From the NCBI GenBank assembly GCA_966424055.1, contig CBJLMB010000014.1, forward strand, positions 85,511 through 149,510: a stretch of 64,000 nucleotides of DNA, given 5' to 3'. Positions within the stretch are counted from its first letter, which is position 1. Each line of letters begins with the position of its first letter. The stretch is from Deminuibacter sp966424055 (GTDB lineage: Bacteria; Bacteroidota; Bacteroidia; Chitinophagales; Chitinophagaceae). This document shows, in pieces, positions 54,198-62,321 of the stretch. The translations under genes were made by a program, and so were the position numbers. The notes beneath the pieces are model-generated. The model saw only the letters and a list, made by a program, of their open reading frames with translations, ran no database searches and was not told the origin of the DNA.

Positions 54198-54219
54198 TTC
54201 CGCGCATTCCGCGAGAGAA
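54198..54219 (-). repeat. 22-base inverted copy of a sequence at 50509-50530
   Basis: TTCTCTCGCGGAATGCGCGG plus two more A residues occurs on + at 50509-50530; its exact reverse complement is at 54198-54219. The pair flanks the second regulator, copA and the chaperone. Chance is not a reasonable explanation for a 22-base exact match. Confidence 0.85.
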
Positions 54220-54230
54220 CACCAATCCAC

Positions 54231-54263
54231 AAAGGGCTTTACACAACCGTAAAGCCCTTTTTT
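54231..54263 (+). terminator. Rho-independent terminator of the copA-chaperone unit
   Basis: AAAGGGCTTTAC (54231-54242), a six-base loop, GTAAAGCCCTTT (54249-54260), then further T residues: a perfect 12-base stem. It lies 190 bases after the chaperone stop, beyond the repeat region. Confidence 0.9.
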
Positions 54264-54344
54264 GCAGGCTGTTGGACTAAAATGTACCGCTTTTGTAAAA
54301 TTTTATAAGTCCGGTTCCATAAAACCTGTTTATTTTTGATCCGG

Positions 54345-54743
54345 ATGAAAAAGCTCATCGTCGCCATATTAGCCGTTTTATACCTGGGTACTTCCTCCGG
54401 CGCTACATTGCATTTGCATTATTGCATGGGCAAGCTGGTAGGGATGGATCTCTGGCGCGACAACGGTAATAAATGCGGCAAATGCGGTATGAAAAAATCG
54501 GCAAAAGCCGGTAAAGACTGCTGCAAGGATGAGCACAAAGTGATCAAGCTGGAAAAAGATCATACTGCAGCCGCCTCCCTGGCACAGATGCTGCAGCTGA
54601 CCAATTCCCTTCAGCCGGTTGCATTTAACAGCTTTGCCGCTGTTCAGCTTCCCACACTGGCTGTTGCTTATCCCGTTTCTCATGCGCCGCCCCGGTCGGG
54701 CGATGTCCCTTTATTTGTGCGCAACTGTGTTTTCCTGATTTAG
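54345..54743 (+). CDS. HYC_CC_PP-family exported protein
   Basis: ATG at 54345 gives 132 residues with a signal segment (LIVAILAVLYLGTSSG). The family hallmarks are LHYCMGKLVGMDLW near residue 26, a CGKCGM near 44, and KDCCKDEHKVIKLEK near 56; the PP element lies near the C-terminus (SHAPPRSGD). The function of the family is not established, but Cys pairs and His residues suggest metal binding, and genes of this type often sit in copper modules of Bacteroidota. Confidence 0.82.
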   Translation: MKKLIVAILAVLYLGTSSGATLHLHYCMGKLVGMDLWRDNGNKCGKCGMKKSAKAGKDCCKDEHKVIKLEKDHTAAASLAQMLQLTNSLQPVAFNSFAAVQLPTLAVAYPVSHAPPRSGDVPLFVRNCVFLI

Positions 54744-54892
54744 ACAAATACCTCTCTTCCAGCCGTATCATGTTCTTTTGATAGGGCCTGTTCTGTTTAT
54801 ACCCGGCTAAACAGAAAAATTTCCTGCTTGCACATCTGCCGGTATCGAATCGCCTGTTGTTCGTATTTATTTCATTTTTAAATATTACTGAT

Positions 54893-55231
54893 ATGCAATC
54901 CATTAAAATGCTGCTGGTGGCTGTATGCACCATCCTGTCTGTATCACTGTTCGCACAAACTTCTAAAACAGAAACTTTTAAAGTGTATGGCAACTGCGGT
55001 ACCTGTAAAAAACATATTGAAACAGCCGCCAAAGTGCCTGGTGTTTCAAAGGCTGAATGGAATAAGGATACCAAAATGATGACGCTGACCTACGATCCGG
55101 CGAAGATCAGCAGTGACGATATCCAGAAAAAAATTGCTGCCGTTGGATACGATACACAAAAATTCAAAGGCGATGACAAGGCTTATTCTAAACTGGATGA
55201 ATGCTGCCAGTACGATCGTAAGCAACCATAA
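54893..55231 (+). CDS. Exported HMA-domain protein
   Basis: ATG at 54893 (MQSIKMLLVAVCTILSVSLFAQ) gives a signal peptide and 112 residues. The single HMA domain has metal motif GNCGTCKKHIE and a loop VPGVSKAEWNKDTKMMTLTYDP. A second Cys pair near the end (LDECCQYDR) could add metal ligands. It is a periplasmic metal-binding protein, most likely for copper given the neighbours. The gene is 149 bases after HYC_CC_PP. Confidence 0.82.
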   Translation: MQSIKMLLVAVCTILSVSLFAQTSKTETFKVYGNCGTCKKHIETAAKVPGVSKAEWNKDTKMMTLTYDPAKISSDDIQKKIAAVGYDTQKFKGDDKAYSKLDECCQYDRKQP

Positions 55232-55319
55232 TGCAGCGCATTGGGAATAGGGCTGCAGGCAATTTTATTTTGATGCTCTTCTGCCTTATTCCCCTTTTTT
55301 AATAGTAAACAGCCATTAC

Positions 55320-55868
55320 ATGAAATCTTTTATAGCTATCATTATAACCGCCGCACTGGCACTGGCAGGTTCCGGTGCACGGGCTCAAATACAGTCCGTA
55401 TCATTAAAAGCCAGCGGCCTCACCTGCAGTATGTGTAGCAAAGCCATTTATAAATCATTGGGCGAAGTGCCATCGGTAAGCAAAGTAGATGTGGATATCG
55501 AAAACTCTACCTACCAGGTATCTTTTAAACAAGGCTCAGCGATCAGTCTTGATGCATTAAAAAATGCCGTTAAAAATGCAGGCTTTTCTGTTGCATCTAT
55601 GCAGGTAAAAGCAAAATTCAATCACGCATCTATTTATGATGATGCACATGTAGAGCTGGATAATACCCGCTTTCATTTTGTACATGTGCCCAAGGAAACA
55701 CTGGATGGAGAAGCCACACTGGTATTGCTGGATAAAGATTTTTTGCCCGAAAAAGAGCGGAAAAAATACGCAGGCTACACCAGGATGGAATGCTTTCACA
55801 CCGGTAAAATGACCGGTAAACCAGGTGATGGAGAAAGAATTTATCATGTCACCGTACAACAATCCTGA
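55320..55868 (+). CDS. Exported HMA-domain protein with extra C-terminal domain
   Basis: The 182-residue protein has a signal peptide (IIITAALALAGSGARAQ) and an HMA domain with metal motif GLTCSMCSKAIYKSLG (residues 36-51). Residues 100-182 form a second beta-rich domain with HVELDNTRFHFVHVP and GYTRMECFHTGKMTG, with His, Cys and Met residues that could bind copper. The last codons come three bases before the next ATG, implying coupled translation with the outer-membrane-like gene. Confidence 0.8.
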   Translation: MKSFIAIIITAALALAGSGARAQIQSVSLKASGLTCSMCSKAIYKSLGEVPSVSKVDVDIENSTYQVSFKQGSAISLDALKNAVKNAGFSVASMQVKAKFNHASIYDDAHVELDNTRFHFVHVPKETLDGEATLVLLDKDFLPEKERKKYAGYTRMECFHTGKMTGKPGDGERIYHVTVQQS

Positions 55869-55870
55869 TA

Positions 55871-56683
55871 ATGAAGTATTACCTGAAAACGGCTTTGCTG
55901 CTGGCAGGCATTTTCTTTTGCAGGGAACAGTTGCAGGCACAGGAATTGTTTGTATACACTGAACCGGCCAGCAATATGCCGGCTAAATCGCTGGGCTTGC
56001 GTGTCAGCAACTGGCTGATGCCCAATCCCGCGCAGAATATGCCTGGCTACCAGCTGCTGCCCGAACTGATGCTGGGCGTAAATAAAAACCTGATGGTGCA
56101 TGCAGAAGGCTATTTCAGCAATGGCAACGGTGGCTTCAAAGCTGAGGGAGCGGGTTTGTACGCAAAATACCGCTTCTTTACTACGGATGATGTATATAAA
56201 CATTTCCGCATGGCAGCATTTGGCAGAGTGACAACCAATAACAGCGATATATACCAGGAAGAGATAAAAACCAATGGCCGCAACAGCGGATACGAACTGG
56301 GATGGATAGGCACGCAGCTGCTGCACAAACAGGCTATCTCTTCTACCCTTAGTTTTGAACAAATATGGGGCAGTGAAAGAAAGGTGAACCAGGCAGATAA
56401 AGCGGTGAACTACGCTTTGTCAACCGGGCGGTTACTACTACCGAAAAATTACACCAATTACAAACAGGTGAATGTGAATGTAATGGTGGAGCTGCTGGGG
56501 CAGCATTTGCTGGGCAACAACAAATCGTATCTCGATATTGCGCCGGCTGTTCAGTTCATCATTAACAGTCAAACGCGTATTGATATCGGGTACAGGCAAC
56601 AATTGTACAGCACGATGACCAGGGGTGCTTCTAATAGTTTTCTTATCAGGATAGAGCATTCTCTTTTCAATGTGCTGAAATAA
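55871..56683 (+). CDS. Outer-membrane beta-barrel-like protein of the copper module
   Basis: The 270-residue protein has a signal peptide (ALLLAGIFFCREQLQAQ) and alternating strands typical of a small outer membrane barrel: ELFVYTEPAS, LLPELMLGVNKNLMVHAEGYF, GAGLYAKYRFFTTD, VNVNVMVELLGQHLLG, and a C-terminal NSFLIRIEHSLFNVLK with an aromatic-rich end. No family name is certain. It could carry metal or a metal-organic compound across the outer membrane or hold the exported HMA proteins. It is coupled to the preceding HMA gene. Confidence 0.6.
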   Translation: MKYYLKTALLLAGIFFCREQLQAQELFVYTEPASNMPAKSLGLRVSNWLMPNPAQNMPGYQLLPELMLGVNKNLMVHAEGYFSNGNGGFKAEGAGLYAKYRFFTTDDVYKHFRMAAFGRVTTNNSDIYQEEIKTNGRNSGYELGWIGTQLLHKQAISSTLSFEQIWGSERKVNQADKAVNYALSTGRLLLPKNYTNYKQVNVNVMVELLGQHLLGNNKSYLDIAPAVQFIINSQTRIDIGYRQQLYSTMTRGASNSFLIRIEHSLFNVLK

Positions 56684-56723
56684 CCGGTGCCTTTATTACC
56701 AGGCGCTGCAAAAAAATAACCGG

Positions 56724-58121
56724 ATGAAACACGATCTGCTTTTATGCCTGTTGGGCCTGTTGTTCGCTACACCTTTGCTGGCGCAGCATGAGCAGCACGG
56801 AAAAGATACCATGCAAATGCAACACCACGATCATATGCATATGGATAGTGGTGCAAATGCCACTATGCAGGCTATGCCGGCGCATAGTGTGCCTATGAGC
56901 CATTCGTATTCACTGAACCTGCCCATGAACCGCAATGGCTCGGGCACTGGCTGGTTGCCCGATGCATCGCCAATGTATGGTGTGATGATCCATTCAAAGA
57001 AATGGATGTATATGATACACGGCAATGTATTTGTACGGTATACCAACCAGGATTTTACGGGCCGCGGCAGCCGTGGTGCACAGAAGTTCGATGCACCCAA
57101 CTGGTTCATGGTGATGGCCCAACGTAAAATAGGCCGTAATGGCCTGCTGCATATTGGTGGTATGCTTTCACTCGACAGACTTACAGAAGGTGGTGGTGGC
57201 TATCCGTTGCTGTTTCAATCGGGTGAAAGCTGGAAAGGCAAAGCACTGGTAGACAGGCAGCACCCGCACGACCTGTTTTCTGAGATCTCTATCGGGTATA
57301 CACAGGCTTTGTCCGCAAAATCTGATGTTTTTGTGTACCTGGGTTATCCCGGTGAACCAGCACTGGGCTCTGTTGCTTTTATGCACCGGCCTTCTGCTAT
57401 GTACAATCCCGATGCCCCCATCAGCCATCACTGGAATGATGGCACCCATATCACTTTTGGAACAGTCACTGCAGGTTACCGTTATGATAAGCTGAAAATT
57501 GAAGCTTCTGTTTTCACCGGCAGGGAGCCTGATGAAAACCGTTTCGACTTTGATAAACCCCGCTTCAATTCATGGAGCGCAAGACTATCGTATAACCCCA
57601 ATGCCAACTGGGCTTTCCAGGTATCGCATGGCTTTATTAAAAGCCCCGAAGCATTGCATCCGGGCGAGAATGTACAACGCACCACCGCTTCCGCTATAGC
57701 CAGTTATCCCCTGGGCGAGGATCGTTCTTTTAATGCTACCGCTATCTGGGGGTTGAATAAAACCAAGGGGCATGATGGTGAAAATGCTGTACTGGCCGAA
57801 GCCTCGCTCAGCCTGAAGAAAATAGCTGTATACACCCGTTATGAATGGGTACAGAAATCGCAGGAAGAGCTGGATCTCGATCCACTGATCTATAGCGAAG
57901 GCCTGTTCCCGGTAAATGCTGTCACTGCCGGTATCAGTTACGATTGGCTGCGGCTGAATCCTGTAACGGTGGTCATCGGCGGCCAATTATCGTTGTATCA
58001 CGCCGATAGCCGTCTGGACCAGCTATATGGTAAAAATCCGCTGGCAGCTGAATTGTACCTGCGCATTTATCCTTCCCTGATGCGCATGAAACAACACCAT
58101 TCCAAAGGCATGCAGATGTAA
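56724..58121 (+). CDS. His/Met-rich outer-membrane protein of the copper module
   Basis: The 465-residue protein has a signal peptide (LLCLLGLLFATPLLAQ) followed by a His/Met-rich segment from residue 22 to 65 (MQHHDHMHMDSG, MQAMPAHSVPMSHS) that is a likely copper(I)/silver(I) binding region. The rest is beta-rich with many aromatic residues (WMYMIHGNVFVRYTNQD, KTDVFVYLGYPGEPAL-like strands) and probably forms an outer membrane barrel. The C-terminus again is Met/His-rich (MRMKQHHSKGMQM). I infer a role in copper binding, sequestration or efflux at the outer membrane, analogous to CopB-type proteins. Confidence 0.68.
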   Translation: MKHDLLLCLLGLLFATPLLAQHEQHGKDTMQMQHHDHMHMDSGANATMQAMPAHSVPMSHSYSLNLPMNRNGSGTGWLPDASPMYGVMIHSKKWMYMIHGNVFVRYTNQDFTGRGSRGAQKFDAPNWFMVMAQRKIGRNGLLHIGGMLSLDRLTEGGGGYPLLFQSGESWKGKALVDRQHPHDLFSEISIGYTQALSAKSDVFVYLGYPGEPALGSVAFMHRPSAMYNPDAPISHHWNDGTHITFGTVTAGYRYDKLKIEASVFTGREPDENRFDFDKPRFNSWSARLSYNPNANWAFQVSHGFIKSPEALHPGENVQRTTASAIASYPLGEDRSFNATAIWGLNKTKGHDGENAVLAEASLSLKKIAVYTRYEWVQKSQEELDLDPLIYSEGLFPVNAVTAGISYDWLRLNPVTVVIGGQLSLYHADSRLDQLYGKNPLAAELYLRIYPSLMRMKQHHSKGMQM

Positions 58122-58217
58122 GAACAGGTGAGGGGTATTTTATCAGCTTCTCCTGAATAGAATGAACGTTGCAGCAGCCCGTTTTTTTTGTAATTTTTGG
58201 TGACCAAACTATCTACG

Positions 58218-59447
58218 ATGGCACCATTTTTACCCCGCAAACCGCTGCATATTTCCTGTTTTGTTTTTGTGTTCCTGCTTATTTGCTGCAGCAAAAAAAC
58301 AATGGCCCAGCGAAGTGTTACCTATGCGGTAACTGCTGATAGTATAGGCAGTATTAACTGGAATGTGTTCAGGCAGGTAGACGCACACAATGGTACCGCA
58401 TTAGGCCAGGTTGGCCGCGCACCTGCTGCAGCCGGTGCATTGCTGAAACAGCCAGCCACCCGTATCACGAAAGTGGCTGCCTGCGCATTCGATAAAAAAA
58501 CAAACCGTTTGTTTTTTATTACCCTGTACACCAATGAGCTGTATGCCGTAAATGTGCATGAACCATTCGCTGTTCCGCAACGGCTGGCCGCACTTGAAAT
58601 AAATACTGTAGGTAAGCCGGCCGGTATTTTCGAAGAAAATAATATCACCCGCATGGTAATAGGGGCAGATGGCAATGGCTATGCTTTAACCAACGACGCC
58701 AATCACCTGTTTGTGTTCAGCACAGGCAGGCAAACAACAGTAAAGGATAAAGGCCCGCTGGTTGATCTTATAACCAATGGCTCCAACACCATTCATTCCA
58801 ATTGTGTGGGCTGGGGCGGCGACCTGGTGGCCGATAAATATGGCTATCTCTACCTGGTGAATATGTATAACCGCGTATTTAAGATTGACCCTGCAAGAAT
58901 GGAAGCTGCTTTTGCCGGCAATATCGATGGTTTGCCGCAGGGCTTTTATACCAATGGTGCAGCTGTGGATGATGATGGTAAAATACTGCTTAGCTGCGGT
59001 GTGTATACAAAGGGCTATTACCAGATGGATATCGGTTCACTTAAAGCCAGTCCTGCAGCCACTACTACCGCTGTGTTCAATGCTTCTGACCTGGCCAGTG
59101 GTAATTTATTGTTCCAGGATAAAGGCAGCGAAACAGCCGTTGTAATGAATGATGCGCCTGCAACAGGGCAGGGGGGGACTATTTCCATTTCACCCAACCC
59201 GGTAACCGGAAGAAATTTTAATATCACTTTTAAAGGCATCAGTAAGGGGAATTACCTGGTACAATTGCTGGGTATGGATGGCAGGTTGGTATTGAGCAAA
59301 CAGGTGCAGGTGGCTTCCAAACAGCAGGTGATACCCATACAATGCAATACAGGCACCCTGGTTAGCGGCTTCTATATTGTTAAAGTCCGCAGTACTGAAA
59401 AAGAAGAAGTGCAGCTGATAAAGAAGGTTATGATACAGCGGTCTTGA
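58218..59447 (+). CDS. Secreted protein with type IX secretion sorting domain
   Basis: ATG at 58218 gives 409 residues with a signal region (CFVFVFLLICCSKKTMAQ). The middle (residues about 30-320) looks like a beta-propeller or NHL-like repeat region: TRITKVAACAFDKKTNRLFFIT, RMVIGADGNGYALTNDANHLF, LVADKYGYLYLVNMYNRVFKID. The last 80 residues are a type A T9SS sorting domain: ISISPNPVTGRNFNITF, NYLVQLLGMDGRLV, and LVSGFYIVKVRSTEKE. The product would be secreted or surface-attached through the T9SS, which is typical for this phylum. Confidence 0.82.
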   Translation: MAPFLPRKPLHISCFVFVFLLICCSKKTMAQRSVTYAVTADSIGSINWNVFRQVDAHNGTALGQVGRAPAAAGALLKQPATRITKVAACAFDKKTNRLFFITLYTNELYAVNVHEPFAVPQRLAALEINTVGKPAGIFEENNITRMVIGADGNGYALTNDANHLFVFSTGRQTTVKDKGPLVDLITNGSNTIHSNCVGWGGDLVADKYGYLYLVNMYNRVFKIDPARMEAAFAGNIDGLPQGFYTNGAAVDDDGKILLSCGVYTKGYYQMDIGSLKASPAATTTAVFNASDLASGNLLFQDKGSETAVVMNDAPATGQGGTISISPNPVTGRNFNITFKGISKGNYLVQLLGMDGRLVLSKQVQVASKQQVIPIQCNTGTLVSGFYIVKVRSTEKEEVQLIKKVMIQRS

Positions 59448-59448
59448 G

Positions 59449-59830
59449 TGGTTGAAGGGTTGAGTGGTTGAATGGTTGAGTGGTAATTAGTACTATACTC
59501 ACGACTGACGATTGACGATTCACGGATAGGGTTAATTTGAAAATGTGGGGATTTGAAAATGAAAGGGAATGGTTGAAGGGTTGAATGGTTGAATGGTTGA
59601 GTGGTTGAATGGTAGGAAGGGGGGATTGGGAATTTGTAACGGAAAAGTAGTTATTTGCGGACTGCGCTGCTACTGACGGCTGACGAATCTTGATTCTCGT
59701 CTCTCGATTCTCGATTTCCGGTGGAGGGGTTGGTAATTGAATTCGTAAGTCTGCTCCTATACCCACTAACGGCTGAGGATTCACGATTCATAAACGGGGC
59801 TTGCGGCATGGCTGAATGGGTATAAAACAA
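59449..59830 (+). repeat. Spacer of short degenerate repeats
   Basis: GGTTGAATG/GGTTGAGTG units recur in 59449-59483 and 59571-59613. Words such as GACTGACGATT, ACGATTCACG, GATTCTCG and CGATTC recur at 59500-59525, 59670-59720 and 59765-59795. No gene is seen. The same style of repeat (short, GAT/TGA-rich) occurs at 44722. Confidence 0.75.
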
Positions 59831-59872
59831 AAAACTTCATGCCAGGCCGGTTGCAGCTGCATGAAGTTTTTT
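59829..59872. terminator. Bidirectional terminator between secreted protein and YceI
   Basis: An A-run and CTTCATGC (stem from 59829) pair with GCATGAAG and a T-run (59859-59872), 14 paired bases around a 16-base loop. It serves the minus-strand yceI transcript and possibly the + transcript from 58218. Confidence 0.85.
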
Positions 59873-59899
59873 CATCACCAAACTAAAACTTGTTCCTGT

Positions 59900-60487
59900 C
59901 TATTGTTTCACTACTTCTGTATTAACAGTTATATCCACTGTGGGGGCTACGGCAAATACGCCGGAAGGTAATTTGTCGGCATATTTCATCCCGAAATCAA
60001 AACGGTTGATGCTGGCTTTGGCAGTAAAACCGGCCCGGGTATAACCCCAGGGATCTTTAATAGTGCCATGATAATCCACATCAAAATTTACCCGTTTGGT
60101 GATACCGCGGATGGTAAGATCGGCTACCAGCAAATATTTTGTTCCTGCCAGTTTTTTAAAGGAAATACTTTTCAGTGTCATGGACGGATAGTTGGCCGCA
60201 CTGAAAAAATCATCTGATTTCAGGTGTTTGTCGCGGGCTTCCACACCTGTGCTGATGCTGTTGACATCTACTGTAAAATCCAGTTGGGCCTGCTGAAAAC
60301 TGCTGCTGTCGGCAGTTTCCACTTTACCGCTGAACTGGTTGAATTTGCCCTGCACAAAACTGATGCCCAGGTGTTTTACACCAAAATTGATGCTGGTGTG
60401 TGCAGGATCGGCATTCCATTTTACCTGTGCAAAACTGGCGATACCGGTAGAAACGAGCAGGGAGGTCAGGAACAATAACTTCTTCAT
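59900..60487 (-). CDS. YceI-family periplasmic lipid-binding protein
   Basis: The 195-residue protein has a signal peptide (FLTSLLVSTGIASFAQ) and the YceI lipocalin-like barrel: WNADPAHTSINFGVKHLG near residue 23, VDVNSISTGVEARDKHLKSDDFF near 76, and SINRFDFGMKYADKLP near 160. The family binds isoprenoid quinones or long-chain lipids. It is the last gene of the MarR-controlled set and follows the nitroreductase by 30 bases. Confidence 0.9.
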   Translation of the reverse strand: MKKLLFLTSLLVSTGIASFAQVKWNADPAHTSINFGVKHLGISFVQGKFNQFSGKVETADSSSFQQAQLDFTVDVNSISTGVEARDKHLKSDDFFSAANYPSMTLKSISFKKLAGTKYLLVADLTIRGITKRVNFDVDYHGTIKDPWGYTRAGFTAKASINRFDFGMKYADKLPSGVFAVAPTVDITVNTEVVKQ

Positions 60488-60517
60488 GATCGGAGAGGTT
60501 TAGATATGTATTATGGT

Positions 60518-61147
60518 TTAAAAATGTTCGAATAATAGGGATTTGTCTCTTCTCACTTTGGCAAATGAGGCAGTGCTATCTTCTTCAGACCGGTAACCGA
60601 TGGCCATTAATGCAACAGCATGCAGGCCTTTTTCATTCAGTCCGAGTATTTCATTGAATTGTTCGGGAGCAAAGCCTTCCATCGGACTGGCATCTACTTT
60701 CAGCTCAGCTGCTGCTGCAATACCGGTGCCCAGTGCGATATAAGCCTGGCGGGCGGCCCAGTTGCGCTGTGCTTCCGGCGTGCTCAGGCTGGCGGCATGT
60801 TGCAGCAATGCATTTTTGTAACCATCCAGTGTGGCAAGGGGAATGTTCCTTTTACGCGCCACATCTTCAATAAAAGCGCTGATGCGTTCTTCGGTAACAG
60901 TTGTCCAGGCAGAGAAAACCAGCAGGTGAGAGCTTTCAATGATCTGCGGCTGGCCATAACCGGCAGCATGCAGTTTGGCTCTTAAAGCTTCATCTTCTAC
61001 CACCATAATACTATAGGGCTGCAGGCCGAATGCTGATGCGGAAAGTTGTATTGCATCGAGAATATAATCCAGCTTTGCCTGTTCTACTTTTTGCCCGTTC
61101 ATGCGCTTGGTAGCATAGCGCCATTTAAGTGAATCTATAATGCTCAT
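60518..61147 (-). CDS. Nitroreductase-family NAD(P)H oxidoreductase (NfsB-like)
   Basis: The 209-residue flavoprotein has the nitroreductase pattern: LKWRYATKRMNGQK (FMN phosphate-binding Arg residues near 9-14), SASAFGLQPYSIMVVED near 36, and SPMEGFAPEQFNEILGL near 158. It reduces quinones, nitro compounds or related electrophiles with two electrons. It lies between doxX and yceI, 33 and 30 bases away, in one minus-strand unit. Confidence 0.9.
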   Translation of the reverse strand: MSIIDSLKWRYATKRMNGQKVEQAKLDYILDAIQLSASAFGLQPYSIMVVEDEALRAKLHAAGYGQPQIIESSHLLVFSAWTTVTEERISAFIEDVARKRNIPLATLDGYKNALLQHAASLSTPEAQRNWAARQAYIALGTGIAAAAELKVDASPMEGFAPEQFNEILGLNEKGLHAVALMAIGYRSEEDSTASFAKVRRDKSLLFEHF

Positions 61148-61180
61148 GTCTTTTATTTTATGTCTTGAATAAATCGTGTA

Positions 61181-61633
61181 TTATGCGCGGGAGGCTTGAT
61201 TCAGCGTAATGCTGCGGTCTGCAGACCAGCGGCCTGCGCCTTTGATCAGTAATGTCAATGTGATACCAATCACCAGCAGGTGGTATTCAAAACCTTCACC
61301 TTTCTGTGTACCTGCCCAGTTCATAAAAAAGCCATTGGCCGAATGCATAGTAATGGCCACCAGCATGATCACGGTGAGCAGGAAGGCCCATATCCGTGTG
61401 CCCAAACCCAGCAATAGCAACAGGGAACCGATTGATTCTGTGAGTATCACAAGAAAAGCAAGTACACCGGGAATATGCTGCTGCATAAAGAACTGCATGG
61501 TGGCAGAAAATCCATAGCCGCCAAACCAGCCCAGTAATTTTTGTGCACCATGGGGAAAGAATACAATGGCCAGCGTCACCCGGAGGATGAAATTGCTCAG
61601 GTTATTGTCGGTGTAGAACAGCTTTTTAAACAT
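61181..61633 (-). CDS. DoxX-family membrane protein
   Basis: The 150-residue protein has four membrane segments (FILRVTLAIVFFPHGAQKLLGWFG split over the first, GVLAFLVILTESIGSLLLLLG, IWAFLLTVIMLVAITMHS, LLVIGITLTLLI) and the DoxX motif HGAQKLLGWFGG near residue 28. Members act with quinone-related redox systems; the exact role is not settled. It is the first gene after the marR operator copy at 61666. Confidence 0.9.
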   Translation of the reverse strand: MFKKLFYTDNNLSNFILRVTLAIVFFPHGAQKLLGWFGGYGFSATMQFFMQQHIPGVLAFLVILTESIGSLLLLLGLGTRIWAFLLTVIMLVAITMHSANGFFMNWAGTQKGEGFEYHLLVIGITLTLLIKGAGRWSADRSITLNQASRA

Positions 61634-61665
61634 AAGTGTAGGTATTTTATTGGTAATTGCAAATG

Positions 61666-61677
61666 TTGTATATACAA
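61666..61677. promoter_or_regulatory. MarR operator copy upstream of doxX
   Basis: TTGTATATACAA is a perfect 12-base palindrome 32 bases upstream of the doxX start. The same core appears as a longer palindrome upstream of marR at 62163-62178, so it is the likely binding site of the MarR protein for the doxX unit. Confidence 0.75.
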
Positions 61678-61694
61678 TTGTTAAGGTAAAAAAA

Positions 61695-62147
61695 TTAATC
61701 CCGCCATTTATCCAGCATATCGCTGATAAGGATGGCGTCTTCTTTGGTTATTTTTTTGCTGAGTTCTTTATGGTATTTGTCCTGGATCGGGTCGATGGCT
61801 GCAAGCATGTCCAGCCCTTTCTGCGTAATAGCGATCTCCACTTTGCGCCTGTTGGAAGGGCATTCATGGCGGGTAAGCAATCCTTTCTGGCGAAGCTTTT
61901 CTACCAGACGCGTGGCATTGCTCATCCTGTCCATCATTCTTTCCTGGATATCAGAAAGGTTCAGGGGGCGCGGACTGCTGCCACGCAGAATACGCAATAC
62001 ATTAAACTGCTGGCTGGACAAGCCGAACTGTTTAAATATCTGCGTAGCCCTCAGTTCCAGCCAGTTCGCCGTGAAAATAATATTCAGCATGGCTTTATGG
62101 TAGGGATCTTTGAACTTGCTTTGCTTTATTTCTTCTTCCAGTTTCAT
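61695..62147 (-). CDS. MarR-family transcriptional regulator
   Basis: The 150-residue regulator has the winged-helix MarR core: LSSQQFNVLRILRGSS, PLNLSDIQERMMDRMSNATRLVEKLRQKG (recognition part residues 57-85), and a wing with RHECPSNRRKVEIAITQKG near 94. It would repress its own gene and the downstream doxX, nitroreductase and yceI genes, and release DNA when a quinone-like or other electrophile modifies it; this trigger is inferred from the target genes. Its only Cys is in RHECPSN. Confidence 0.88.
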   Translation of the reverse strand: MKLEEEIKQSKFKDPYHKAMLNIIFTANWLELRATQIFKQFGLSSQQFNVLRILRGSSPRPLNLSDIQERMMDRMSNATRLVEKLRQKGLLTRHECPSNRRKVEIAITQKGLDMLAAIDPIQDKYHKELSKKITKEDAILISDMLDKWRD

Positions 62148-62162
62148 TATTACGTTTGCAAC

Positions 62163-62178
62163 TGTTGTATATACAACA
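62163..62178. promoter_or_regulatory. MarR operator upstream of marR
   Basis: TGTTGTATATACAACA is a perfect 16-base palindrome 16 bases upstream of the marR start. It shares the core TTGTATATACAA with the site at 61666-61677. MarR-family proteins bind such symmetric AT-centred sites. Confidence 0.8.
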
Positions 62179-62321
62179 AAGGTACATGTATTTTTTGAAT
62201 TACCACCATCCGGATGTTAAAAAATAGAAAAAGACAAATAAATGCTGCCTGCCTTATATAATTACACTGGCAGGTAGCATGCATTATCCATGTATCTTTA
62301 GTAAATACCCAACTGTTGCTT

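Noticed and set aside
50509..54219. Insertion sequence or transposon around copA
   Set aside because: The 22-base inverted repeats flank the cassette, but there is no transposase and no clear target duplication, so it is recorded as a repeat only.
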